Source: an uncultured Mucispirillum sp.
GTDB lineage: Bacteria > Chrysiogenota > Deferribacteres > Deferribacterales > Mucispirillaceae
NCBI GenBank assembly: GCA_944324465.1
Contig: CALUWI010000009.1
Span: 62,001 to 126,000, forward strand
Direction of reading: 5' to 3'
DNA: 64,000 nt
Shown here: piece by piece, positions 39,403-48,004 of the stretch
Layout of the letters: the number at the start of each line of letters is the position of its first letter
Numbering within the stretch: the first letter of the stretch is position 1
Notes under the pieces: model-generated
What the model saw: the letters and a program-made list of their open reading frames with translations, nothing else
What the model was told of the DNA's origin: nothing
Database searches by the model: none
Position numbers and translations under genes: made by a program

Positions 39403-41505
39403 TTAAAAATCTTTCGGATTTACTTTATATACTACACCATAAGGATACTGGTTTATAACTGGTGTAAAATATTTTTCATCAGCATTTTGCAGCAGAAAAA
39501 GCTGTACGAATGATGAGTTTAAAAGTTCTGGGGAAAGAATATAAGTAATAAATCCATTTGCAGCAGGCATTAAAACTACAGAATAGCCCATTTTCAGAGT
39601 ATAAGTTTGGGTATTAGTTAATTTGCCGTTATCTGTAAGCATAAGCCTGCTAAGCTGAATATTATTAGAATTAGCTGAAAGAATACCTGTTTCCACATTA
39701 ATATTAATATTATTTGAGCATAAAAGTGTATTATTGTCACCAGGCTGGCAGAATGTGGTAAGTATTGCTTCAGTATTGCCTGCTAAGTAAGAAATAGCAC
39801 TGTATTTTTGTATCATATCAAAAGTAAATAATATATAAATGTTTTCATCTTCAGGCCCTTTATCATAGGAAGTCATAACACTGGATACTTCATCAATAGT
39901 TTTATTGTCCTTAAACATTTTCTGCACTTCTTCATAGCCGCCTTTTGCAATATATGAAGATATATTATAAAGTTCTTCCTGACTGCCTGTCAGGCTTTTT
40001 GCAATCATCCATGTTTTTGGTGTAGACTGGCTCATACCACTGTGATATACAGGAAACCCTGTAACATCAGTAATAGCAAGACCGTAATCCCACCATGTAT
40101 ATACTGTAGAATTATCAGGCAGTTCTTTGCCCATTTTTTCTATTAAAGCATAGATAGATGTATCAATAGAAGGGCCAGGTACCATACCGTAAGCTGTTAA
40201 TTTTGCCGCAAAGATACCAATTAAAAGCATAATAGTAAGTATAAGTGGAGCGAATGTATTTATATAAATGCTGCGGTTTTTATACTGCATTGATAATTTT
40301 CTAAAAATATAGTGAGAAGCAATGTATATAAGATATCCAAATCCGATAGCAATAACAGGCATTAAAAACATTGCAAATCTGCCTGAGCTTATAAAAGTAA
40401 CAAAACCCATTGCAAAGATTGGTGCAAGTGGCAGTGCTTTTTTAATGTTAGCAATAAAAAATAAAATACCGCCAATAAGTCCAAGTATAAAAAGCAGTGA
40501 GTTTTGGATAGTAAAATTAACTATACCGCTGAAAGATTCTGCAGCAGCTTCGCTTATTGTATTATATACCCACGGGATAGGTGAATTAGCTTCTAAGTTA
40601 TTTGGAAGAAACGGAATATATACAGCCATTGAACCTATTAATGCACCAAGAGAATCTATAAATACAATGGGGTTAGATGTAAGTATATATATAAGTGAAG
40701 CAATCAGTATATTTTTGTATTTATGATTATATATAAACAGCGAAACAGCAAATACTATAAAATATACAAGGTTAAAAAGTATGTGGTTGTAAAAATGCTG
40801 AAAAGCAAGCATTGTAAGTCCTAAGCAGGCAGAAAGGATATAAAGATAAGTTTCTTTTTTAGCTTTTGATGCAGTAAGTAGAAAAAGGCTTGCAAGGAAA
40901 AGGAAAAACATATTTCCCCCGTCTGTATCAAACCTGCCTATTGATGTTCTGCCGTAAAAAACAGGTGCAAATGTAGTTAAAAGCCCAGTGATAATGCCTA
41001 ATGCAGGATATCCAGCAAAATAGAAATAAAGGCATACTGCAAGTATAAAAATACTGCCAAGCCACGGCACCATATTAATGGCAGCATTATAGTAATCAGT
41101 ACCTGTAATATTATGTATTTTTGCAAGGATAACACTTAAAAGTGGTGCAGGGTCATAAAAAGGTACGCCCTCTGGATAGAATATGTCTATATCATTGCCG
41201 CCTGGTACATATTCATCTGCATTTAATTCTTTTGCATGTCTTGTATATTTATAAGCATCAAGAGTAGTCATCATTGGAGTATTTTCATAAAAGAACTGCT
41301 CTTTATTCTGCTTCCATACATCAAACTGGTCATACCTTGCATTTACTGAAATAAAAAATGCAGCAAGTGCAGCAATCATAAATACAATAAAAGAATATTT
41401 AGAACTTTCTGTTGGAAAGTTAATATATGAAGTTATTTTATTATATTTTGCACAAAACGCCTGTATGGCTTTATTTTCTGCAGCTTTTTGCCTAATATCT
41501 GCCAT
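39403..41505 (-). CDS. pglB: PglB/STT3-type oligosaccharyltransferase
   Basis: Integral membrane enzyme that moves a lipid-linked oligosaccharide onto Asn of exported proteins. About twelve or thirteen hydrophobic segments occupy residues 36-440, then a periplasmic domain. Catalytic features visible: an acidic site in the first external loop (TTLDAY, Asp83), GRFDTDGGN (Asp193, Asp195), the TIxE motif in external loop 5 (TISE, 316-319), SGRFAMF (371-378) and the diagnostic WWDYG at 471-475. The 700 residues match Campylobacter PglB length. No lipid-linked glycan synthesis genes of the classic pgl cluster adjoin it, so its glycan donor is unknown. It overlaps the aminopeptidase gene by 14 bases. 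Confidence 0.9.
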   Translation of the reverse strand: MADIRQKAAENKAIQAFCAKYNKITSYINFPTESSKYSFIVFMIAALAAFFISVNARYDQFDVWKQNKEQFFYENTPMMTTLDAYKYTRHAKELNADEYVPGGNDIDIFYPEGVPFYDPAPLLSVILAKIHNITGTDYYNAAINMVPWLGSIFILAVCLYFYFAGYPALGIITGLLTTFAPVFYGRTSIGRFDTDGGNMFFLFLASLFLLTASKAKKETYLYILSACLGLTMLAFQHFYNHILFNLVYFIVFAVSLFIYNHKYKNILIASLIYILTSNPIVFIDSLGALIGSMAVYIPFLPNNLEANSPIPWVYNTISEAAAESFSGIVNFTIQNSLLFILGLIGGILFFIANIKKALPLAPIFAMGFVTFISSGRFAMFLMPVIAIGFGYLIYIASHYIFRKLSMQYKNRSIYINTFAPLILTIMLLIGIFAAKLTAYGMVPGPSIDTSIYALIEKMGKELPDNSTVYTWWDYGLAITDVTGFPVYHSGMSQSTPKTWMIAKSLTGSQEELYNISSYIAKGGYEEVQKMFKDNKTIDEVSSVMTSYDKGPEDENIYILFTFDMIQKYSAISYLAGNTEAILTTFCQPGDNNTLLCSNNININVETGILSANSNNIQLSRLMLTDNGKLTNTQTYTLKMGYSVVLMPAANGFITYILSPELLNSSFVQLFLLQNADEKYFTPVINQYPYGVVYKVNPKDF

Positions 41506-43000
41506 TATCTGCCTCTAAGTAATGTGTTTTTAAAAACTGGAATAAAAGTCTTAAGCCAAAGCCGGTAGCTTCTTTTCCAAAAATTGGGTGAGCTTTTTCT
41601 AAATAAGCAGGGCCTGCAATATCTAAATGTATCCAAGGATAGTTGTCTACAAACTGTTTTAAGAATAATGCAGCATGCAGTGCACCGCCTTCTCTGCCGA
41701 ATGTGCTCATATTCTGAATATCTGCAACAGTGCTGTTTATGCCCTGTTCATAGCCGTCAAAAAGCGGAAGTTCCCATACATCTTCTGCCTCCTCCCATGA
41801 AATATCGCTTATCTGTTTGCTTAAAAATTTTCTGTTTGAGAAAAGTCCTGCACAAAATGGTCCAAGAGCTACAACACAGGCACCAGTTAATGTGGCAGCA
41901 TCAATAATTATTTCTGGGTCTGTTTTTGTTGCCATATAAAGAGCATCGGCTAAAATAAGTCTTCCTTCAGCATCTGTATTTAATATTTCAACAGTTTTGC
42001 TGCTTGCAGAAGTTATTACATCACCAGGAACAAGAGCATCTCTGCCTATAATATTTTCCGCCAGTGGTATGTATGTATTGACATTTATTTTAAGTTCAAG
42101 TTCAGCAATCAGTTTTGTTAATGTAAACATTAATGCAGCACCCGACATATCTGTTTTCATAGTAGTCATACTGGCTGCAGGTTTTAAACTGGAACCGCCG
42201 CTGTCAAAAGTAATGCCTTTGCCAACAAGAGCAATATTTTTATTTGTTTCTGGAGCACCTTTATATTCTATATGTATAAATCGCGGCATATTGCTGCTGC
42301 TTCTGCCTACTGCATTTAAAAGATTTAAGTTATTTGCTGTAATCTCTTTTTCATCCCAGATAGTTACTTTCATAGCATTATGGCTGTTTGACTTAACAAA
42401 ATCAGCAAATAATGCAGGTGTTAAGTGGTTTGCAGGTGTATTTATTAAATCTTTCATAATATTGATATTTGTAAAAACAGTATTCCACTGTTCTGCATTA
42501 TCATCAATATATTTTTTAAGACGCGGCATAGCTGTAATTATTTCTGCTTCAAAAGTATGTTCAGGCGATTTTTTAGACTTAAAGTTTTCAAAAGAATAGT
42601 CTGCAAACATAAAGCCTTCTAAAAATGCTTTTGTGCTTGAAAAATCTTTTTTCTCATTATAAATATCTTCAAAAGAAATCATAGAAAATGATGATATTTT
42701 ATCTTTTTTGAAAATAGAAGCAGTTTTAGCACCAAGCTCCATATAAAACCTTGCATCTTCCTGCTCTTTTGGAATGTGGATAATATATATTTTTTTAAGT
42801 TTTTTATTAACATCTAAATAAAAACTCTTAGATTCTTTTTCTTCAAAGTTAAAATAGTCTGACTGGATAATTTTTTGTATTTCATCGTCTATTTTTTTAC
42901 CAGTAATCAGCCTTAAAGAGCGTATATTTTTATACACTGGTATTAATATGGCATCTTTTTTAGAATCAACTGCGATTTTTTTTCTGCATGAAATCTTCAT
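41492..43000 (-). CDS. pepA: Leucyl aminopeptidase (M17)
   Basis: Cytosolic two-metal aminopeptidase. The catalytic region includes GKGITFDSGGSSLKPAASMTTMKTDMSGAA and NTDAEGRLILADALYMA, with WELPLFDGYEQGINSTVADIQN and HLDIAGPAY toward the end. The open frame reaches 43063, but ATG at 43000 with AGGTGA upstream and MKISCRKKIAVD is preferred, giving 502 residues. It ends inside the pglB start, so pglB is probably translated from the same message, a link with no obvious biochemical reason. Confidence 0.93.
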   Translation of the reverse strand: MKISCRKKIAVDSKKDAILIPVYKNIRSLRLITGKKIDDEIQKIIQSDYFNFEEKESKSFYLDVNKKLKKIYIIHIPKEQEDARFYMELGAKTASIFKKDKISSFSMISFEDIYNEKKDFSSTKAFLEGFMFADYSFENFKSKKSPEHTFEAEIITAMPRLKKYIDDNAEQWNTVFTNINIMKDLINTPANHLTPALFADFVKSNSHNAMKVTIWDEKEITANNLNLLNAVGRSSSNMPRFIHIEYKGAPETNKNIALVGKGITFDSGGSSLKPAASMTTMKTDMSGAALMFTLTKLIAELELKINVNTYIPLAENIIGRDALVPGDVITSASSKTVEILNTDAEGRLILADALYMATKTDPEIIIDAATLTGACVVALGPFCAGLFSNRKFLSKQISDISWEEAEDVWELPLFDGYEQGINSTVADIQNMSTFGREGGALHAALFLKQFVDNYPWIHLDIAGPAYLEKAHPIFGKEATGFGLRLLFQFLKTHYLEADNGRY

Positions 43001-43130
43001 AATAATCACCTGAAAAATAATAGTATATAAATTTCTGCCAATATTTATAATAAATTTTTTCAAAAAAAAACATAAAAATTTTAATTTTAAACAAAAATTT
43101 TTAAAAATTATTAATTCCTGAAAAAGTTCG

Positions 43131-43160
43131 TTGCAATATTATATAATGTATATATATAAT
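43131..43160 (+). promoter_or_regulatory. Candidate promoter of the diguanylate cyclase gene
   Basis: TTGCAA (43131-43136) and TATAAT (43155-43160) are 18 bases apart; transcription would start around 43167, leaving a leader of about ten bases before ATG at 43178. It sits in the 177-base gap to the divergent aminopeptidase gene. Confidence 0.4.
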
Positions 43161-43177
43161 AACTTACGGGGTAGTAA

Positions 43178-44542
43178 ATGGTAAAAACACAGGAAAAGCC
43201 ATTGTTTTATGGTCATAAAATATTGTTATTAATAGCATTAGAGTTTGTGCTGGCATTTTCAGGTTTAGGATATTTTATTCCTTACGGCAGTGCAACTATA
43301 ATGTATATACCTGTAATAGCTGCAGCTTATTTTTACGGCATAAGAGCAGGTGTGCTGCTGGGAGCTGTTTTTGGTATAACAAGCATATGGAAAGCATCAA
43401 TGGCAGGTGTTGGCTACTTTGATTCTTTATTCTCCCCTTTTTCAAGCGGCAATATAGCAGGCAGTATATATGTTGCTCTTATAGCAAGAATACTTTTTGG
43501 TTTTGCTGCAGGTGTGCTTTTTGCTTTATTTAAAAATATAAAAATCAATGAATATATAAAAGTAACAGTTTTATCTGTTGCTGCTCACTTAATACATACT
43601 TTTCTTGTACTTATACCTATGGAATATCTTTTCCCTAAAGCTCATATAGATGAAAAATATATTGCAGGAAACATATTTTCTGTTAATGAGATACTGCAGG
43701 TTATTCTTTTAACTGTCAGTATGTGTGTAACTGTATATATATCAAAAAATAAACGGCTTGCAGAAATAGAACAGATTTTAGATGAAGGCAGGCAGTCATA
43801 TTATACAAAACGGTTGAAAATTGAAGGTGCATTTTTTGTACTTTTCTTGTTTTTAGTTATTCTTGCATTAATGTTTCATCTGCATGATATGACATTAATG
43901 GTGGTAAATGCTACAAATATAGAACTGCCCTTTCATGCCCGCATTATGTTTATAAACCTGCAGATACAGTTTTTAGTAGGTGTTGCAGCTATAGCACATA
44001 TAATAGGTGTTTTTGTTACATCTTATAGAATTTACTCTGTTTATCATATTAATAATGCAGATAAAGACTCAATGACAGGCTTATACAGCAAAACAACAGC
44101 AGTAGATTATGGGGCAACAGTAATAAATAATAAAAAAGATTTCCCAGATACATATTTTATGATTATAGATATAGATAATTTTAAGGGGATAAATGATACT
44201 TACGGTCATTTAATGGGTGATAAAGTAATTATAAATATTGCAAGATTTTTAGAGAAGCATTTTGGTGCTTATGGTTTAGTTTCAAGGTTTGGCGGCGATG
44301 AGTTTGCTGTATTTATTACAAGGTCATTAAGCATAAATGATATAGAAAAGAAAATACAGGAATTTCAGTCTGATGCTGCAAGTATATCATTAGATGATGA
44401 GAGAAAAGTTACATGCAGTATTGGAGTATGCCATGTGGATAATGAGAAAAAGTTTGATGAAGTATATAGAAAAGCAGATGAAATGCTGTATCTTATAAAA
44501 ACATCAGGCAGAAATGGGTATAAATTTTATAAAAAAGTGTAG
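43178..44542 (+). CDS. Membrane diguanylate cyclase with a GGDEF domain
   Basis: Makes the second messenger cyclic di-GMP. The C-terminal GGDEF domain (about 295-454) has an intact active site GGDEF at 372-376 and the preceding FMIIDIDNFKGINDTYGHLMGDKV. The product-inhibition RxxD site is absent (GAYG at the same place), so it may not be feedback-inhibited. The N-terminal 190 residues hold five or six membrane segments with the pattern PYGSATIMYIPVIAAAYFYGIRAGVLLGAVFGI, which looks like the substrate-binding S component of ECF vitamin transporters. Two further hydrophobic segments follow. Sensing a small molecule in the membrane is inferred. Confidence 0.85.
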   Translation: MVKTQEKPLFYGHKILLLIALEFVLAFSGLGYFIPYGSATIMYIPVIAAAYFYGIRAGVLLGAVFGITSIWKASMAGVGYFDSLFSPFSSGNIAGSIYVALIARILFGFAAGVLFALFKNIKINEYIKVTVLSVAAHLIHTFLVLIPMEYLFPKAHIDEKYIAGNIFSVNEILQVILLTVSMCVTVYISKNKRLAEIEQILDEGRQSYYTKRLKIEGAFFVLFLFLVILALMFHLHDMTLMVVNATNIELPFHARIMFINLQIQFLVGVAAIAHIIGVFVTSYRIYSVYHINNADKDSMTGLYSKTTAVDYGATVINNKKDFPDTYFMIIDIDNFKGINDTYGHLMGDKVIINIARFLEKHFGAYGLVSRFGGDEFAVFITRSLSINDIEKKIQEFQSDAASISLDDERKVTCSIGVCHVDNEKKFDEVYRKADEMLYLIKTSGRNGYKFYKKV

Positions 44543-44680
44543 GAAATCAGTAAAATATAAATAAATTTATAAATTTATAAAAGAAAAACTTGCAAGCTTT
44601 AGAATATAATGATATTAGATATAGATTGTATTATCTTTTGATAGGAAAAATGTTGTTACATACAGGGGGCTGATAATTAC

Positions 44681-45466
44681 ATGAGTTGTAAGGTTATAGC
44701 TGTAGCTAACCAGAAAGGCGGTGTTGGCAAAACAACCACAGCAGTAAACCTTTCTGCATCACTTGCAGTGGCAGAAGCCAGAGTTTTGCTTATAGATTTT
44801 GACCCTCAGGGGAATGCAACCAGCGGCTTAGGTGTTATGCCTGAGCAGATAGAAAATGATATTTATGATGTTTTAGTTAACGGTGCTGATATTAATTCTG
44901 CACTTTGCCATACAGAAATAGAAGGGCTTGATTTAGTTCCTGCAAGAATAGAACTTTCTGCTGCAGAAGTAGAGCTTATTCAAGAGCTTTCAAGAGAAAC
45001 TAAATTAAAAAGAGCTATTGCAGAATTAAAAGAACATTATGATTATATATTAATAGACTGTCCGCCATCATTAGGGCTTTTAACTGTTAATGCATTAACT
45101 GCAGCAGGTTCAGTTTTAATTCCTATGCAGTGTGAATATTTTGCTATGGAAGGCTTAGGGCAGCTTTTAAATACAATTAACTTAATTAAGGAAAATTTAA
45201 ACCCTGATTTAACAATTGAAGGCATACTGCTTACAATGTATGATGCTAGAAATAATCTTTCAAAAGAAGTAATGAATCAGGTAACTACACATTTTCCTGA
45301 TAAGGCTTTTAAAACAGTAGTGCCAAGAAATGTTGCTTTAAGTGAAGCACCAAGTTACGGCAAGCCTGTAATATTATATCAGGCAAAAGCAAGAGGCTCA
45401 GAATGTTATATAGAGCTTGCAAAAGAAATACTTAATAAAGCAAATCAGCAGGAACAGGATAAATAA
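44681..45466 (+). CDS. parA: Chromosome-partitioning ATPase ParA (Soj)
   Basis: A 261-residue deviant Walker-type ATPase: KGGVGKTTTAVNLSASLA (11-28), LLIDFDPQGNATSGLG, YDYILIDCPPSLGLLTVNAL. It moves ParB-bound origins during segregation. No long N-terminal HTH domain is present, so it is the chromosomal Soj type. Stop and the parB ATG overlap by one base (TAATG). Confidence 0.95.
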   Translation: MSCKVIAVANQKGGVGKTTTAVNLSASLAVAEARVLLIDFDPQGNATSGLGVMPEQIENDIYDVLVNGADINSALCHTEIEGLDLVPARIELSAAEVELIQELSRETKLKRAIAELKEHYDYILIDCPPSLGLLTVNALTAAGSVLIPMQCEYFAMEGLGQLLNTINLIKENLNPDLTIEGILLTMYDARNNLSKEVMNQVTTHFPDKAFKTVVPRNVALSEAPSYGKPVILYQAKARGSECYIELAKEILNKANQQEQDK

Positions 45467-46335
45467 TGAAAAAACCATTAGGACGAGGGCTTGATTCTTT
45501 AATTCCACGCAGCAGCGAGGAAGCACAGGCAAAACACAGCGGTGTTGTTACATCTAACTTTTTTGAATTAGGCTTATCTGAGATTGTGCCAAATGATAAC
45601 CAGCCACGCCGTGTTTTTGATAAAGAACTTTTAGAAGAACTGGCAGAAAGTATTAAACTTAAAGGTGTTATTCAGCCTATTATTGTTACTAAGCTGGACA
45701 GTGGCAAATATATGATAATTGAAGGGGAACGCAGGTGGCGTGCTTCTGGTATTGCAGGCAGGCAGAGTATACCTGTAGTTGTCCGCAATACTGATACTGC
45801 AAAAGAGCGTTTAGAACTTGCACTTATCACTAATGCTCAAAGAGAAGACTTAAACCCTGTTGAGCTTGCAGTTGCATATAAAAAACTTATGGATGAGCAC
45901 AGCTATAAACATGAAGATTTAGGTGTAATAGTTGGCAAAAGCCGTTCAGCAGTTACTAACAGATTAAGACTTTTAAACCTTCCAAAAGAAGTGCTTGATT
46001 TAATAGAAAATAAAAAAATCAGTGAAGGACATGCAAGAGCATTACTGACACTGGAAGATAAAGCAGAAATTATTCGTATGGCACACCTTATTACAGAAAA
46101 AAATTTATCTGTAAGAGATGTGGAAAATATGATAAAATCCCGCAATAAGCCATCTGAAAAAAAAGAGAAAAAGCAGGATGCAAATATGCTGGAGCTTGCT
46201 CGTGAGATGGAAGTATTTTTTAACTCGAAAGTAGATATTAAGCCGTCTAAAAAAGGCGGAGTTATAAATATTAAATATAATTCTGATGATGGGCTTGATA
46301 CAATTATAAAAAAAATTAGAGGGGAACAATGCTGA
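45466..46335 (+). CDS. parB: Chromosome-partitioning protein ParB (Spo0J)
   Basis: CTP-dependent DNA clamp that binds parS. Box I (PNDNQPRRVFDKELLEELAESIKLKGVIQPIIV), the arginine-rich box II (IEGERRWRASGIAG) and a helix-turn-helix (GKSRSAVTNRLRLLNLP) are present in 289 residues. Two perfect parS sites occur at 7.7 and 10.3 kb in this window. The last seven bases overlap the bactofilin gene. Confidence 0.95.
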   Translation: MKKPLGRGLDSLIPRSSEEAQAKHSGVVTSNFFELGLSEIVPNDNQPRRVFDKELLEELAESIKLKGVIQPIIVTKLDSGKYMIIEGERRWRASGIAGRQSIPVVVRNTDTAKERLELALITNAQREDLNPVELAVAYKKLMDEHSYKHEDLGVIVGKSRSAVTNRLRLLNLPKEVLDLIENKKISEGHARALLTLEDKAEIIRMAHLITEKNLSVRDVENMIKSRNKPSEKKEKKQDANMLELAREMEVFFNSKVDIKPSKKGGVINIKYNSDDGLDTIIKKIRGEQC

Positions 46336-46715
46336 AAGTAGCAAAAGAAACCGGTGGCGGCATAGACGCATTTTTAGGACAAAATACATCATTTAATGGT
46401 ACATTAGTTTTTGAAGGTATCGTTAGATTAGATGGTAACTTTGAAGGTAATGTTAAAAGTAATGATACATTAGTTATTGCAGAAAGCGGTAATGTAAATG
46501 CTCAAATAGAAGCAGGTATAGTTAAAATATCTGGTACATTTGACGGATTAGTTGTTGCAAAAAATAAAGTGGAGCTTTATAAACCTGCTGTTGTATCTGG
46601 CACAATAAGAACACCAGTTTTAAAAATGGAAGAAGGTGTTATTTTTAATGGAACACTGGAAATGGATAACGGCAGAAATAAGCCACTGACAGGTAAAAAA
46701 GAAGAAGAAAAATAG
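46329..46715 (+). CDS. Bactofilin
   Basis: A 128-residue polymer-forming cytoskeletal protein (DUF583). The central right-handed beta-helix is seen as repeated short strands (FNGTLVFEGIVRLDGNFEGNVKSNDTLVIAESGNVNAQIEAGIVKISGTFDG). Bactofilins build filaments without nucleotides; in Myxococcus they scaffold the ParABS apparatus, and here the gene starts inside the end of parB. A role in positioning the segregation machinery or in cell shape is inferred. Confidence 0.85.
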   Translation: MLKVAKETGGGIDAFLGQNTSFNGTLVFEGIVRLDGNFEGNVKSNDTLVIAESGNVNAQIEAGIVKISGTFDGLVVAKNKVELYKPAVVSGTIRTPVLKMEEGVIFNGTLEMDNGRNKPLTGKKEEEK

Positions 46716-46765
46716 CAGTTATTTTATAGTTTTAGGTAACTGCAAAGCTAAAAAGGAGGCTTACT

Positions 46766-47524
46766 ATGAGTCGTAAACCATTAATTGCAGGTAACTGGAA
46801 AATGAACAAAAATGTATCTGAGGGTGCAGCTTTAGCCGCTGAAATCGCAGGTGCAGATATTGATTATTCTACTAGAGATGTGCTTTTTGCCCCACCATTT
46901 ACTGGTATATATGCAGTAGCAGAAGCTGTAAAACAAGCAGGCGGTAAAGCATTAGTTGCAGCACAAAATATTTACTTTGAAGAAAGCGGTGCTTTTACAG
47001 GTGAAGTTTCATCTTCTATGATAAAATCAGCAGGTGCATCATGGGTTATTCTTGGGCACTCTGAACGCAGAAGCATTTTTGGCGAAACTGATGAAATCAT
47101 TAATAAAAAAGTAAAAAAAGCATTAGCTGACGGTTTATCAGTTATTTTATGTGTTGGTGAAACTCTGTGGGAGCGTGAAGCAAAAGCAGAAGTTGAAACA
47201 GTTCTTGCTCAAACTGGTAAAGGTTTAGAAGGTGTAGAAGACCTTTCTAATGTTGTGATTGCTTACGAACCAGTGTGGGCAATAGGAACAGGTAAAACTG
47301 CTTCCCCTGCTGATGCTGAAGCAATGCATAAAGCAATTAGAGAATATATTGCAAAAATTCGTTCTACTAGTGCAGCTGAAAATATTCGTATTTTGTACGG
47401 CGGCAGTATGAAACCAGAAAATGCAAAAGAATTAATGGCATGCCCTGATATTGACGGCGGTCTTGTTGGCGGAGCAAGCCTTAAAGCAGACCAGTTCTTA
47501 AAAATAATTAATTTTGATAAATAA
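46766..47524 (+). CDS. tpiA: Triosephosphate isomerase
   Basis: Glycolytic isomerase of DHAP and glyceraldehyde-3-phosphate. AGNWKMNK with the catalytic Lys, VILGHSERR with His, AYEPVWAIGTGKTA with Glu and the flexible loop, and YGGSMKPENA are all present. 252 residues. Shine-Dalgarno AAGGAGG precedes ATG. Confidence 0.97.
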   Translation: MSRKPLIAGNWKMNKNVSEGAALAAEIAGADIDYSTRDVLFAPPFTGIYAVAEAVKQAGGKALVAAQNIYFEESGAFTGEVSSSMIKSAGASWVILGHSERRSIFGETDEIINKKVKKALADGLSVILCVGETLWEREAKAEVETVLAQTGKGLEGVEDLSNVVIAYEPVWAIGTGKTASPADAEAMHKAIREYIAKIRSTSAAENIRILYGGSMKPENAKELMACPDIDGGLVGGASLKADQFLKIINFDK

Positions 47525-47539
47525 TTAATTGCATATACT

Positions 47540-47561
47540 GGCTTATTTATAAAAATAAGCC
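47540..47561. other. Hairpin between tpiA and secG
   Basis: A nine-base perfect stem GGCTTATTT/AAATAAGCC with an ATAA loop lies 15 bases past tpiA. No T run follows on the plus strand, so it is more likely a processing or weak pause site than a terminator. Confidence 0.45.
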
Positions 47562-47611
47562 ATATAAATTTACGGAGGTTAGAGGGATATACCCTTAAAA
47601 GTTAGGAAGTT

Positions 47612-47971
47612 ATGTATACAATTGTTTTAGCACTATATGTATTTGTATGTATTTTATTAATAATTGCAGTTTTATTACAGAACAGCAAAGGTTCAGATTT
47701 AGGTGCAGCATTAGGCGGCGGCAGTGGTGAAATGTTTGGACCAAAAGCACCTGCAAGCATTATGAATAAAATAACAACTGTGATAGCAGCAGCATTTCTA
47801 GTGCTTTCTCTTATTTTAGCAATTATGTCAGGCTTAGGTAATGACAGTGTTATGAGAAAAGCAAATGTTCTTTCACAGCAGCTGCCAGCTGAGGCAACTC
47901 CACAAGCACCAGCAAATATGCCTGCTCAAGGAAACAGTCCTGTTATTCCATCTAACACTCCTGCTGAATAA
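47612..47971 (+). CDS. secG: Protein translocase subunit SecG
   Basis: Small SecYEG subunit. Two membrane segments (about 3-25 and 50-72) flank the conserved LLQNSKGSDLGAALGGGSGEMFGPKAPASIMNKIT loop. A Pro/Ala/Gln-rich tail follows. 119 residues. The tpiA-secG order is widespread. Confidence 0.93.
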   Translation: MYTIVLALYVFVCILLIIAVLLQNSKGSDLGAALGGGSGEMFGPKAPASIMNKITTVIAAAFLVLSLILAIMSGLGNDSVMRKANVLSQQLPAEATPQAPANMPAQGNSPVIPSNTPAE

Positions 47972-48004
47972 TAAGTATTATTAATTAGTCAAAAGGTTGT
48001 GAAT

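Noticed and set aside
47540-47561. tpiA-secG hairpin considered as a terminator
   Set aside because: No T run follows on the coding strand and secG is very likely cotranscribed; listed as a hairpin only.
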